A stretch of DNA of 64,000 nt from Candidatus Melainabacteria bacterium (GCA_003242885.1 QKMZ01000015.1:333568-397567), one strand, 5' to 3'. Shown: positions 9,301 through 19,200, counted from the first letter of the stretch. Notes: generated from the letters alone by a model not told the origin. Made by a program: numbers and translations.

Positions 9301-11878
9301 TGTCGTATGACTCCGCTTTTAGTTTTTCGTCTAGCATTGCGCGAATTGACTCGCGGTCTTCTTTTTTCAGCGACAAAACATCCATTGCCTGCTCGATCTC
9401 AGGAACAACAAATGATTCTTCTTCCGATACTGAGGTGCCATATTTTTGGCGAATTAAATTCCAATCTTCTTCGCTAAGATTTTCTACAGAAGAGTAGACG
9501 CGGTCGACATCTGTGCCGCTCATAATTCCACCTGTTCCGAAGAATCCCAGATATCCGTAGTCGTAGGCGCCGAGCATGTTAGTCACGACTTCCGGGTCGC
9601 CTCTAAGAGGTGATTCCCAGCGCATGAGTTTGTTGCGGTCTCCGCCCGCCGCCGCATCTAAAGCCTGATGTACGCTTTTATAAAACGTAAGTGCTTCTGT
9701 CTGCTCTTCTGTTAGTGAAGGAGGTTCCGCATTGTTTTTCTTGGCTTCTTCTTCCTGTTTTGCCAGCTCTTCACCCTGCAGGAATTTCACTTTCTCTTCG
9801 TCAGTTGCGTTGTGCGCTGCCCTTGTAATGTCATCTTCGTCGGTTCTTCCAACCATGCCAAAGCCCAGAAGACCTGCTTTTTCCAAATCATTTCTGTCAT
9901 GAGTTGCGAGCGTCGCAATGCTCAATGTTCCGTACTCGAGATAATCATTTGCAATTTCCTGATCACCACCATCAGGAAATGTGGATTTGATTTGCTCGCG
10001 AACATTCTCTTCTGTTTCGAATTTTGCGCGCACGTCATCGGGCGCCATCCGCATGGCTTCAGTGAATATTGTTAAATTGCCTTTGGCTAGCCCTATCTTT
10101 GCCACAGTCACGTGAATGTTTTCTGTGGGATTTCCAGTGGCGACTCCATTCTCATCTAGCTGTCCTAAATACGCACCAACAACCTCTTGTGAATCACCAG
10201 AAAGAATTTCTGCGTTCGCGTTCAAGTCGTCGACAAGACTGATGCCGTAGTCAGCCAGATATTTTTCATTCACAGCCTGCAGAGTTGCCGGGTCTAATGT
10301 TGCCAGCGCCATTCTAATAGTTTGTTCGACTTCTCCATTGTCGGCGTCTTTTCGCCCGCCTGCATCTTCTATTAGCGCCGTCAGACCGATGTTGAGTGTT
10401 CCGGCAACATCCAGATCTGTGCCTTCTCGCTTCAGTTCGGCGTTAATTGTTGCCGCGAATACTGCATCTTTTTGTTTGCCGGAAATATAGTCCGGAATGC
10501 TTGCAGTATGTTGCGCTTGGAAATGTTCTTGCAATTCTGCTCGCTCTTCTTCATTGAGCGTTGCGATTATGTTTAACGTCGACTCTTGATCGTTATTGTC
10601 AATTGCAGTAGTGAGCTCGCCTACCGCCGTAGCAACGATTTCACTGGCAACATCCTCACTGTTCGCGCGGTGGGAGCTGTAATCCACACCTTCATACGCA
10701 AAAGCAATTTTGTTCAAATCTATGTTTGCTTTTGTTGGATCAAATAAGCCATCATCCGTATTTCCTTGGTTGTCCTGAAAACGCCCACCGTGAGCATTCA
10801 CGTTCGCAACAGCGGCCCGCTCTTCTTCTGAGAGCGTGGGATCGTTCAACCACGCTTGCCATTGAGATGCCGAAATTACCGGAATTCCACGTGCATTTTT
10901 CGGAATGTCTATTTTGTCCGCGAGTGAAAGGATCAAGGACAAATCGCCTTGGTCGAGAGGATAGTCTTCTCCAGCTCTAGCCCATTGACTCTGAACTAGC
11001 TTTCCGCCTTCTTCAAATGTCGCGCCATATGACGCAGCGATTTCGTGGAGCCACGGATTGATGTTGTCTGGATTTCCGTCTATGGAGCTTTTATCATGTC
11101 CCCAGTAAAGGACCCAATCCACAAATTGCCGCTGCTGCGGCGATAATGTTTCCACCGGACTTTCAGGATTTTCAGCGGCGCCTGCCATGGCCAACTCATC
11201 TTGGCTTTTCACGAATTCAAAGTCTTCGAGAGTGACCGCACCTTCTGGGTTGAGAATTTTCGCGCTTAAGTCTTCGAAGTAAGACGGTCCACCTGACTCG
11301 ACAGCCACTTGTCCGAACATTTGTGCCATGGCAGGATCGAAGTACATCTCCCACTCTTTGATGTCCTCAATGCCGGCGATATCGTCGTCGTAATTGGGAT
11401 CGTATTTATCCGGGTATTTGGAATTCTCGATTGCGTCAAAGTATTGCGAAAGTCCGGCAGCGAGCAGGCGGTCGTTATGGGCGATTGGTGTTTGCGGGGC
11501 TACGGGTGCGGCGTCCCAACTCACAGGCGGTGCCATTCCGCTATTGATAGCTTCCACTTCGTAGTGGTTGTAGTACTTGCCACCCTGAGGATTGAATCTT
11601 GCCTCGGCTTCTTCGTTGCCCAGACCATCCAATATAATCGTGCCAAGCAATCCACGCTCGGCAAGCTGCGACGAAATTTCTGCGTACTTTTCTTTGTTTT
11701 GCTCAGGATTGTAAGCATCCCATGCTTCATTTATCTCCTGAATCTCGACTTCACTAATGAGTTCGCCAGCCTCCGCGTTTGGGTCAACCGCTTCTGTGTA
11801 TGCGTTAACCACGGCGGATTCTGCTGCAGCGCTTGAGCCTGCGCTGGCATTAGTAGCGGTTGTCGGAACATCAGGCAT
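6380..11878 (-). CDS. Giant repeat protein with annexin-like modules and LysM-like C-terminus
   Basis: An 1832-residue, very acidic protein with no signal peptide. Long helical stretches recur in the first 1200 residues. At least four segments share the pattern L..L...e...l...Y...YG..L.ddl, which resembles annexin repeats: about 436-466, 524-552, 796-820 and 1156-1185. Asp-rich EF-hand-like loops occur near 267 and 370-381. A hydrophobic Ala/Val/Gly-rich segment at about 1296-1336 could enter a membrane. Six 32-residue repeats (PLPIADDSYDQVEAARA type) occupy about 1467-1650. Residues 1758-1830 are a LysM-like domain (FVIPEGDTLFVI) similar to the C-terminus of the 383-residue protein at 1975. 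I know of no characterised homologue. Its promoter region carries the shared motif (copy D). It may be a structural, adhesin or effector protein of the envelope; this is inference. Confidence 0.7.
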   Translation of the reverse strand: MPDVPTTATNASAGSSAAAESAVVNAYTEAVDPNAEAGELISEVEIQEINEAWDAYNPEQNKEKYAEISSQLAERGLLGTIILDGLGNEEAEARFNPQGGKYYNHYEVEAINSGMAPPVSWDAAPVAPQTPIAHNDRLLAAGLSQYFDAIENSKYPDKYDPNYDDDIAGIEDIKEWEMYFDPAMAQMFGQVAVESGGPSYFEDLSAKILNPEGAVTLEDFEFVKSQDELAMAGAAENPESPVETLSPQQRQFVDWVLYWGHDKSSIDGNPDNINPWLHEIAASYGATFEEGGKLVQSQWARAGEDYPLDQGDLSLILSLADKIDIPKNARGIPVISASQWQAWLNDPTLSEEERAAVANVNAHGGRFQDNQGNTDDGLFDPTKANIDLNKIAFAYEGVDYSSHRANSEDVASEIVATAVGELTTAIDNNDQESTLNIIATLNEEERAELQEHFQAQHTASIPDYISGKQKDAVFAATINAELKREGTDLDVAGTLNIGLTALIEDAGGRKDADNGEVEQTIRMALATLDPATLQAVNEKYLADYGISLVDDLNANAEILSGDSQEVVGAYLGQLDENGVATGNPTENIHVTVAKIGLAKGNLTIFTEAMRMAPDDVRAKFETEENVREQIKSTFPDGGDQEIANDYLEYGTLSIATLATHDRNDLEKAGLLGFGMVGRTDEDDITRAAHNATDEEKVKFLQGEELAKQEEEAKKNNAEPPSLTEEQTEALTFYKSVHQALDAAAGGDRNKLMRWESPLRGDPEVVTNMLGAYDYGYLGFFGTGGIMSGTDVDRVYSSVENLSEEDWNLIRQKYGTSVSEEESFVVPEIEQAMDVLSLKKEDRESIRAMLDEKLKAESYDKADEVGRRSLDAVLSGNPTPEAAINALIYMTDDEKEAYRSNPEFKAMVNDRLNTTMGDLADGNPAQRTMANRILSRIGESVEDQQPALAQDGQEKMIDQVLLDSIRNAPASQTIADTENLLTEHPELKDELLNASSEAAANPNYEAEGLNQVGLEQTAQSLNLALHRAVNQAINDELLLPGANAARINHESVNLDFFGLEDWTGSLFEEGHLSIEKKLMLTNSETERLEQLAHITPEEREQLLSDDPAYTDMRDSVFSDGELRDVEFNIIANGEFDAVDQVRSFVVDSNFTQDELLQSLDNLSPEEKTQLADEYFVRYGGLIVDDVMSKATGAETVKIEGALQGVQLSPVMTAMRALEEAHGHNSVVDGAVMRVWDWTKQGMDASALQLFPTAVALQTASGENREELELQFAADIENFIEATNNHVESQNEAKEQAFNISIMVIAAAASVATGGTSLAVPAKLGLDIGVTAGVGAAYKNLVAATFEGDDYDLSEFDDNAVSGAVVAVLNRVDILKVLAEPEGAAAFAAAVKGEARTAAAGEEAVRVVAAKKAASELPTSVTEAATGVGTVDNVATQTQPANSVVDDINNGLWKRSNFTPDEPALGTDDSIVIADRSYDNIETNRAASYPTVVDKVAPPKDSIANADRSYDDLEAARAAAAPIVVDDTVRFEEPLPLADDSYNEVEAARAASAPIVFDDTARFEEPLPIADDSYDQVEGARADYPPIVVEDIARSEEPLPIADDSYDQVEAARADYPPIVVEDIARSEEPLPITDDSYDQVEAARAASSSTRSTLMESTVAETTAKDSTSGLRVRYPWGKYVLRAATTKGSSRVATPTALVTAENLSRREETNQSSENADVVIDQEETTSETSETAKSDDKKFFTGEEVNINGRIAHRLEDGSYAFVIPEGDTLFVIRNDIAAAMGEAAIEPGDAVYDDDMIVALKTANKIGDLDLIYTGNQFVIPVEVINDSN
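6940..7500 (-). repeat. Six 96-bp in-frame tandem repeats
   Basis: The same position in the unit recurs at 6958, 7054, 7150, 7246, 7342 and 7438, exactly 96 bases apart (32 codons). The three copies nearest the gene's 3' end are almost identical and the others are progressively more diverged. The units encode Asp/Glu/Pro-rich, proline-punctuated linkers in the giant protein. Confidence 0.95.
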
Positions 11879-11978
11879 CTAAATGTCCTCCATCGCCATA
11901 CATGATGGCGAATGTAAAAACTACAGATCTTCGGCAGGGGGACCGGAAGTGCTGGGGGCGCGTATCGGACTTCTGACG

Positions 11979-12007
11979 ATATGCGCAACTGGTAACGGAG
12001 TCGTAAA
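11979..12007 (-). promoter_or_regulatory. Shared upstream motif, copy D (short form)
   Basis: Read on the minus strand: TTTACGACTCCG, TTACCAG, then CATATCG. It matches the first half of copies A-C, and the -10-like half is three bases closer and less well kept. It lies 100 bases upstream of the giant gene's ATG. Confidence 0.45.
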
Positions 12008-12047
12008 TGCGGCGCCAACATATTAAATGCGGCGGGTTTCGCTTGCG

Positions 12048-12081
12048 TTTACGACCTTGTTACCAGCCGCCCCTAATATCT
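12048..12081 (+). promoter_or_regulatory. Shared upstream motif, copy C
   Basis: TTTACGACCTTG, TTACC and CCTAATATCT lie at the same spacing as copies A and B. It is 220 bases before the ATG of the polytopic membrane protein at 12304, back to back with copy D, so the two divergent genes may be co-regulated. Confidence 0.55.
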
Positions 12082-12137
12082 GGACATCGGTCGCAGTTCC
12101 CAAATGGCCGGAGCGCCGCCTTCCAGGCGGCTCAGGT

Positions 12138-12154
12138 GCCGGCAAGCTGCCGGC
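12138..12154. repeat. REP-like palindrome
   Basis: GCCGGC pairs with GCCGGC around AAGCT. A near-identical palindrome lies at 22646-22662, which points to a dispersed intergenic repeat. Confidence 0.6.
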
Positions 12155-12238
12155 GCTCCCAGTGCTTCGCTGTTTTACCGACGCTCCCAGCGCTCCGATG
12201 CGATACCGACGCTCCCAGCGCTTCGCCCCTACACCGCT
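12155..12238 (+). repeat. Three 28-bp tandem repeats
   Basis: GCTCCCAGYGCTYCG begins at 12155, 12183 and 12211. The repeats lie in the long leader between the shared motif and the start codon at 12304. They are open in one frame but are followed by a signal-peptide start with its own ribosome binding site, so I treat them as non-coding. Confidence 0.8.
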
Positions 12239-12303
12239 TCGCTCCTCTCCAAAACGCCCCTCTCCACTCTAATGCACCCCTCTCCATCAAGGTGAGTCCG
12301 TCG

Positions 12304-13932
12304 ATGTTCAACTCCATCAAGACGACGATGTTCAATTCCATCACTACGAAAGTGCTTGTCGTTACTGTTTCACTCATCGCCTCATCATCAGCGGCGGCGC
12401 AGGATCAAACAAGCGGTTCAGATAAAAATGGAGGTTCACATCAGAGTAGTACTTCTCACCAAAACACTGGTTCTTACCAAAACAGAATGGTCAACGCCCC
12501 TTCATTCTCAGAGCAGCAAAAGGAGTTTTTCAATTTTGCAAAACACACAGGACGCGAAGAACGCGCCGAAGCCCTAGAGACTGAGCCGGGCACCGGAAAA
12601 ACCGAACAATATGAATCAACGCGTCATTTTGGAAAGATTGAAACACCAGAGTCGCGCAAACTCTTTCCGATAAGAGAGAACACGCCAAAAACAAATGCGA
12701 AAAAGCCCCTCACCGATCAACCCGTTCCGCACCCCTTTATCCAGAAGTTGTTCACTGAGTATTCGAATCCGATGCTAAATCACTTTGGTCCGCCACGTTA
12801 CGCTGTTCCCTTCAGAGTAACACCAGCGCACAATCCAGAACCACGCGATTTAAATCCCGCAGCATTTGCCGACCGCCCCTACATGACTGGCGCTCCGCCG
12901 AGTGATTTAGTCGATCATGCCAGCACTCTGGCTGGTGCGCACCGCACTGCAGAAGGCTTGTTGAGCCCTTCTTACCAAACTGCGCAAGCGAAGTTGCAAG
13001 CGAAAATGCAAACCATTGCCGAGGGAACTGGTGATGCTGCGGCGCAATGTTTTGAGTGCGCACTGAGTACTTGCAGTGATGTTCTGATCAATGTCGCCAA
13101 CGAGTCCGCCAGTCAGCCACCAACGGCGAGCGGTGAGAAAACGCTGCCTCAAGTTGCATGGATTGTTCAAAAACTCTACAAGAACGTCTACCTGCCTATG
13201 GCGCTGCTTTTTCTTCTGCCCGGTGCGCTTCTCACGCAAATCAAGTCTTTCGTCGCGATCTATTACAAGTCTGAGCAAGACGAAGATTTGAACAATCCTT
13301 TGAGCGGCATTCTGCGAAGTGCTGTCGCAATAACGTTGATCCCCGCTGTTCAGCTCGCTGTAAGCTATTCGATTGATGTCGGAAATTCAATGACGCATGA
13401 AGTGGAAAAATTGCTGCACACTCAGGAAGTCATCTCCTGGGGGCAGAAGCAAACCACCGACTCGTACAACGGCAGTTCCGCCGAGCGCGCCGAGAAGTTG
13501 CAATCACAATCAACTTCTGATGCCCTGCGAGAAGCATTGTTCAACGGTCTCGATTTTCTGCTGGATCACGCTTTTGTTGTACTGCTAGCTTTTCAAACAG
13601 TTCTCGTGTGCTATCTGTTTTTGCTCGGACCTATAGCTGCAGCCTTCCTGGCTTGGCCCGGCAACATTGGAAAGTTGTTTGCGCCGATCTTTGGAAATTG
13701 GATTAATGCACTTTTGCTTTTGACACTCTGGCGTTTTTGGTGGTGCGCGATTGTTCTGTGCATGGCTACGCGCCTGTCGTGGATGAGTCAGTCAGGTCAG
13801 AGTGGTGGCGAGTGGGAGGACCTTATTTACACAGCTTTTCTGGTGATGCTTGTTTATGTTCCTTTTGCTCCTTTTGATTTTCGCCCCGGCGATATGGTCG
13901 ATCAGTTGTTGCAGAAAGCGCGCGTCAAATAA
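12304..13932 (+). CDS. Polytopic membrane protein, VirB6/TrbL-like layout (paralogue 1)
   Basis: A 542-residue protein. The reading frame is open further upstream, but AAGGTGAG precedes the ATG at 12304 and a signal peptide follows directly (KVLVVTVSLIASSSAAAQ). Residues about 35-290 are a polar, presumably periplasmic region. Hydrophobic segments follow at about 294-322, 334-362, 415-452, 457-494 and 505-530. Residues 294-362 align with those of the next gene (LLPGALLTQ against LLPGAILSQ; ITLIPA against IFLIPA), so the two are paralogues. A large soluble N-terminus followed by a cluster of membrane segments recalls VirB6/TrbL inner-membrane channel proteins of type IV secretion systems, but there is no diagnostic motif and no VirB4 or VirB11 ATPase in this window. 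Confidence 0.65.
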   Translation: MFNSIKTTMFNSITTKVLVVTVSLIASSSAAAQDQTSGSDKNGGSHQSSTSHQNTGSYQNRMVNAPSFSEQQKEFFNFAKHTGREERAEALETEPGTGKTEQYESTRHFGKIETPESRKLFPIRENTPKTNAKKPLTDQPVPHPFIQKLFTEYSNPMLNHFGPPRYAVPFRVTPAHNPEPRDLNPAAFADRPYMTGAPPSDLVDHASTLAGAHRTAEGLLSPSYQTAQAKLQAKMQTIAEGTGDAAAQCFECALSTCSDVLINVANESASQPPTASGEKTLPQVAWIVQKLYKNVYLPMALLFLLPGALLTQIKSFVAIYYKSEQDEDLNNPLSGILRSAVAITLIPAVQLAVSYSIDVGNSMTHEVEKLLHTQEVISWGQKQTTDSYNGSSAERAEKLQSQSTSDALREALFNGLDFLLDHAFVVLLAFQTVLVCYLFLLGPIAAAFLAWPGNIGKLFAPIFGNWINALLLLTLWRFWWCAIVLCMATRLSWMSQSGQSGGEWEDLIYTAFLVMLVYVPFAPFDFRPGDMVDQLLQKARVK

Positions 13933-13981
13933 CGACTCGCTCAGCAGCAACTTCGTCACGTTGTTTCCCCCTGAGGTTCTA

Positions 13982-16285
13982 ATGAATAACCGTTTGAGCA
14001 TTGTTTGTCTATCGCTGTTATTTGCAGCTTTGCCCGCATTTGCTGATTCTCGCAAATCGTTGTATGAGGAAAACGTTTTTAGACCGGTTGTTGGAGCGTC
14101 GAGTGGCAAGACGAATGTGGCGCAAACACCTAACTCTTTCGCATCGAGTGGTGGCGGAAAATCGGTAGCAAGCACCCCGACAGCATTCGCATCGAGCGGT
14201 AGTGGAACGCAAGTTGCGAGCACTCCGACGGCGTTCGCTTCAAGTGGCGGCGGAACACAAGTCGCCGCCACTCCCACAGCATACGCTTCTAGCAGCGGTG
14301 GCTCGTCTGCTGAGACTCGTCCCCTTTCAAGTCTGGTGAAAAAAGATCAGCAGCGCGGTCGTAGTTCGCTCAATGACATGGCGAAGGAGTTTCTTCTAAA
14401 AAACCCCGAAGTCAAATACCTCGGCAAACCGGAATGGGGCGGTAGCGACATTCGCGACAAAGATGGTCGCCCTATTCAAGGTTATGTTAACCCCGCACGA
14501 GTCAAAGGCGCGTCGCCTCTGGGCACTGTTTTTCCACCGACGCCTGCCAACGCCATGGGTTGGCAAACCGAAAGCAAAGTAACCGAAGGCATGTATTATC
14601 AAATGCTGTCTGGACTCGATGGATTTAATGGCTGGCAAAATTCCGATTTGAAAGAGTTTTCCCAAAAAATCCAGTCCGGAAATTTGATGGCGAAGACAGT
14701 GCAGTATCCGCTGAATGCGGCTGATGAAGCGCGTGCTGATTTCACTGCTCAAATGACTGCGTTGGGAAATGCTGCCGGCGACGTCGCGAAAGAACAAGCC
14801 GCAAGCGCCATCGAGTATTGCGCAAAATACATGGAAAACTTCACAGCCCAGCCTGGAAGTAAATGGAATCAGATTCGCGATTCGCTCTTCGTCCCGATTG
14901 GTTTGCTCCTTTTACTGCCAGGCGCAATACTCTCTCAAGTTCGCGCAATGGTCGGGCTCAACGTGCCGCTGTCCCTGACTCAGACAAATCCGTTTGATGG
15001 TTTGCTTCGCTCTGTGATCGCGATTTTCTTGATACCTGCCACATACCTTGTAGTCAATTATGCGATTGATTTTTCAAACAGCATCACGTTTACTCTTGCA
15101 TCAGAATATGTGCGCATCACGTCTTCTGACATGTATCAGGATGCTGTGTGCTCGGAAATTCGGGCTTTTCCTGTGCGCGGACCAAAGGAAAATCAGAATG
15201 CTGGTGTTGCACAGACTTGGCCGCAAGTGGAGACGACTTCAATTCCGAGGCTGGAGAAAAACCTATACCAGAGCAAAACAGACGATCCTTGCTCAGGCAC
15301 TTATAGTGCGCCTGAAAGCAGAACTGATGAGGGAATGCCGCTCGCTTCTGTGTTTGGTCGACTGTTGGCTTTCGGTGGAAATGCGTTACTCACATCGGCA
15401 TGGAATGTCCTTTGCGCTTTTCAGATGGCATATATGCTGTACCTCTTCTGGGTCGGACCCGTTGTCGCTGGACTGTGGGTTTGGCCTGTTAAGCAGTTTA
15501 GAGATGCTTTGCCCAACTGGGTTGAAGGCGTGATTACCTTGGCATTTTGGAGCTTGTTTTGGAACACGGCAATTCTGCTGATGGCATGCTTCAAAGGTAT
15601 GGCTGACACTGGCACCGTATATGAAACCGCCCTCAATTTTCTTGCTACTGGCTGCGTCAAGTATGCCTTTGACTTCGTCGGTCTTATCAAGGCAGCTGGT
15701 CAAGAGGCTTCGAAGGCGACCGGTGTCGCCGGCAGTAGTGGTCGCCCTGGCGAAGGCGAGGACTCGGCGCCTGCGGCAGCTCGCAGCTCCGGCGCAAGTC
15801 CTTCTCGTCCACCAATTACCTCCAGTACACCGAGCGCATCAACTGCTCCGATTTCTGCATCGTCTAATGATGTCGAACCGATTAATGGCGAAGTCGGTTT
15901 GCCACTACGCAGTTCCACGACAAATGTGCAGACGCCACGCAAGCGCTCCGCTGTAGTAATTAGCCCTGTCTTTGCACCTGAAGAAAATCCCTGGTCTGAG
16001 CCAACAGAACCTAACGGAGCCGAGATGGTGGATTTCAGACCTGAGGCTTTGCCTCCAAGCGTCGCCAACGAAATGCTTGAACCTGAAAATACTCAACCTT
16101 CTGTGACGGTTCCAGACTGGATTTCCGTCAACAATTCACCCGTCAGCGACTTTTATGTTTCACCACCACCAAGTGAAATTCCCTTGGGTCAAACTATCTA
16201 CCGGCAGCCCTCTGAGAGCGACATCTGGTTGGATTCGATGAGCGAATTGAGCAATTACGAACCAGAGAGATTGGCAGCGCTATAA
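13982..16285 (+). CDS. Polytopic membrane protein, VirB6/TrbL-like layout (paralogue 2)
   Basis: A 767-residue protein. TGAGG precedes the ATG at 13982, followed by a clear signal peptide (LSIVCLSLLFAALPAFA). Residues about 46-110 hold four 16-residue Ser/Gly/Thr repeats. Membrane segments lie at about 295-326, 340-366, 469-502, 515-545 and 546-573. The first two align with the preceding gene. The last 190 residues are Pro/Ser/Ala-rich and disordered, as in the long tails of TrbL/VirB6 proteins. It starts 50 bases after the preceding gene and is followed 8 bases later by the candidate lipoprotein, so the three look like one operon. A role as a membrane channel is inference. Confidence 0.65.
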   Translation: MNNRLSIVCLSLLFAALPAFADSRKSLYEENVFRPVVGASSGKTNVAQTPNSFASSGGGKSVASTPTAFASSGSGTQVASTPTAFASSGGGTQVAATPTAYASSSGGSSAETRPLSSLVKKDQQRGRSSLNDMAKEFLLKNPEVKYLGKPEWGGSDIRDKDGRPIQGYVNPARVKGASPLGTVFPPTPANAMGWQTESKVTEGMYYQMLSGLDGFNGWQNSDLKEFSQKIQSGNLMAKTVQYPLNAADEARADFTAQMTALGNAAGDVAKEQAASAIEYCAKYMENFTAQPGSKWNQIRDSLFVPIGLLLLLPGAILSQVRAMVGLNVPLSLTQTNPFDGLLRSVIAIFLIPATYLVVNYAIDFSNSITFTLASEYVRITSSDMYQDAVCSEIRAFPVRGPKENQNAGVAQTWPQVETTSIPRLEKNLYQSKTDDPCSGTYSAPESRTDEGMPLASVFGRLLAFGGNALLTSAWNVLCAFQMAYMLYLFWVGPVVAGLWVWPVKQFRDALPNWVEGVITLAFWSLFWNTAILLMACFKGMADTGTVYETALNFLATGCVKYAFDFVGLIKAAGQEASKATGVAGSSGRPGEGEDSAPAAARSSGASPSRPPITSSTPSASTAPISASSNDVEPINGEVGLPLRSSTTNVQTPRKRSAVVISPVFAPEENPWSEPTEPNGAEMVDFRPEALPPSVANEMLEPENTQPSVTVPDWISVNNSPVSDFYVSPPPSEIPLGQTIYRQPSESDIWLDSMSELSNYEPERLAAL
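14118..14310 (+). repeat. Four 48-bp in-frame repeats
   Basis: The repeats encode 16-residue units of the type ASTPTAFASSGGGTQV near the N-terminus of the second polytopic membrane protein. They are a likely flexible linker and prone to length change. Confidence 0.85.
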
Positions 16286-16292
16286 TTCTTGA

Positions 16293-19200
16293 ATGCTGAT
16301 TCGCCGAAAGCTTTCAATCTGCCTCTTGCTAAGCATTTTCATGCACGGCTGCGGATTTGGAAATGCACCAAATACTTCGACGACAAACCAGACTAAAAGC
16401 CCGCAGCCAGCACAAAATGCAAACCCTGGTCTATCTCCAATGGCGATGATGTTGAAGCGTCGCTTGAAGCAGTCCTCCAAAGTGGATTCCATGTCCATAG
16501 ACGAGAGCTTGCAAGAATTGCGCTCAATGTCGGCGATATCTCCTGACAGGCGATTTCTGAATGCCGTATCGCTCATTCACCAGCTTGCCACAGGGAATGA
16601 GCAAGATGTTCTCGATGTTCAGTTCAAGAATAAGACTTGGAAGGTTGTTTACCAAAACCAACCAGTTGGAGATTTGCACGAGCTTCCTACTTTTGAGGAA
16701 TTGCATAAGTTTCTTCTGAATTGGGCGAGCAAGAACAAAAAGACAATTGCAAAGACTGGCACTATTGACTCTGAACTCTCACGCGTAAAAGACCAAATTG
16801 AAACCTCATCTCCCGAGTCTTTATTTGCTGCTCTGAGCAAACTTGATGAATTGCAGTCTCGCGGCGAAACTAGTTTGCTCTTGCTCAAATTAAAGACGCG
16901 AGCGTTGGCTATTCTCGCGTGGGAAATGCTGGACAACCTGGAGATAGGCGATGAGATTTTTTCCACAGCGTTAGCTCATTTGGTTTTGGTTGAATCCGCC
17001 TATCCAGACGAAGTCTCTGAAGAAAAGGCGCTCCTTGCAGATGCTTTGGGTTATGAGGGAGACGCAAAACGTCTGGCCAAAACTCTTCGTGAGGAAAGCG
17101 CTCTAGCCTGTTATTTAAACAACCAAAACGAAAATCTGCGCCAACTAGCTCAGAGTGAAACGAAAAGCCGTTTGCCCAATTTGCTGTATTTTCGCTCGAC
17201 GTGCTTAAATCGCGATAAGTCGCGTTGGCGCGAATGGCTGGCTGAAAATTCTGCGTTTACCAGTTCTAACAGTTTGCCACCTCTTAAATGTACTTATGCG
17301 ATTGGCGATGAAGCAATAATGATGCCGATTGCGATTCGAATTCTTGGCGATGTAAAGCTTGCCAGCGAGGGAATAACTTCGGAATTTTCGCTGGGTACTG
17401 GCGATTTAGAGTGGCGAAATCTGGCGTTGCGTTTGCCCACTGTTGCCTCCACTCTTAGCCCCAATCTGCTTGCCGATTTTGAGAAGGGTCTTGCTGCGAG
17501 TAAGGAGAAGGGACTAAGTGACTTCGCTGTGCGGCTGCGAAGTGCTTTCTATCGCGCATATTTCTTTTCTGCAATAGACATTGTCGCCAGGACGACCTTG
17601 GCACTTCCGTCTGCAAAGGTTTTCTCTGAGCGCCTGTCAGCTTGTCTGGAATATCAGGGACGTGGTCCGTCAGCACAGTTAGGTCCTTGGGTGCTTGCTT
17701 TGTCCTCACCACACGGCGGCGCAGATGAGGCAATTGAATCGGCGTTTTTGAACCTAAATCGTATAGGACCGTCGGCAATGCTTGCTTTGCTGCCTCAGGC
17801 AAGAGTCAGCTTGCCTGCTTCTAAGAAGTGGTCGAATATTCGAGAGTTGTTTTTCGTTCGCATGGATAGTCGGCCGGAAGTCCGCTTGCCTGCGGCGGAT
17901 TTTGTTGAATTGCCTTTTCTTGATTTAATCGCACACAAGGCGCTCGTTGCTAGTGCACTTAGAGACGGTGCTGGCGATTCGCTTCAATCTAAGCTCGTGC
18001 TTAACCATATGCTTGGGCGCAAACCTGAGATCATCAAACTTTTCAACAACGCTTCATTGACCACAAGGGAGAAGTTGGAGCTGATTTCAATTGTGCGATT
18101 AGTCGACAAGGACAATGTCAAAGATGCTAATCAGATGTATGTAAAACTGCTTCGCGAAAATCCTACTTCATGGGAAGTTGAGAAGTCGTTTATTGAGTTT
18201 CTCGCATCTCGTGATAAGAGAGCCGCTATCAGTGAAATGCGTAAATGGAAAGCACGCGTCACCATAACCAAAAAAGACGGTGCAAAGGTTACACGCGATG
18301 CGCTGGCGTTAGACCAGAAGTTGCTTTTGGCTCAACTGCTTTATGAAACGGGCGACATAGCAGGTTTGAAGATCGAACTGAAGAGCCTCAAATCCAACTC
18401 TTCTCAGAACTATTTGAAATTGCTTGCATTGAGCGAATTGTCTTCCGGCAATTTCGGAAGCGCGAAAGCGTGGGCTGAAGAACTGCGTCGTTCTTATCCG
18501 AAGAGTCTTGAAGCTATGCTGGTTGAATTGGAGATTTGTTTGAAGCAAAAGCAATTCTTGCCTGCTGCAAATATACTCCGCGCTGCGGTTGTGGCACCGC
18601 GAATTATTTGGAAAGAGAAAATTGGTCCGCTCGTTATTGCTAAGCTTTCCAATCCTCAAGATGTTGGTGCCTTTGTCGGTGCTCTTGATTCGCTGCAGAT
18701 TAACTCAGATGAGAATCTGGGTCAGATCGCTGCTGCTGCGTACAGTGCGGATAAAGCTGAGTTGGCTTTTCAAATTCTTTCGACAGTTAAGACAGCTCCG
18801 GATGCGATGTACGACATGCTTACGTGTCAGTACAGATATTTAAAACGTGCTCAGGGGAAGCAGAAAGCTTTGGCGTGGTTGAAAGAACAAATACCGGAAG
18901 ATAAGCGTGCGGCGGTGGCACCATTTGCCTTTTTTAGTGGTCAGGACGAACTTCTCTTTGAGTTTGCTCCTGCTGAAGACACACTTGCTGGTGGTGAGGA
19001 AGTCTGGATTTTACGCGCTGCTTCTGGAGTTTTAAATCCTATTCCTGCAAATTGGCAGTCGATGGTAAATGCCCACTTTGATGGCAGCAAAGATTTCGAC
19101 GGGAAGCTAGGTTTGTATTTGCTCGGAAAGTTAAAGGCGCAGCAATTGTCTACACTCCCTCTGACTGCAGCGCAGCGTGCGAAGGCATCATTTTATTTGG

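Noticed and set aside
12007..12303. N-terminal extension of the first polytopic membrane protein
   Set aside because: Encodes Pro/Arg-rich sequence from 28-bp repeats and a REP palindrome, and the real signal peptide with its own ribosome binding site follows at 12304.
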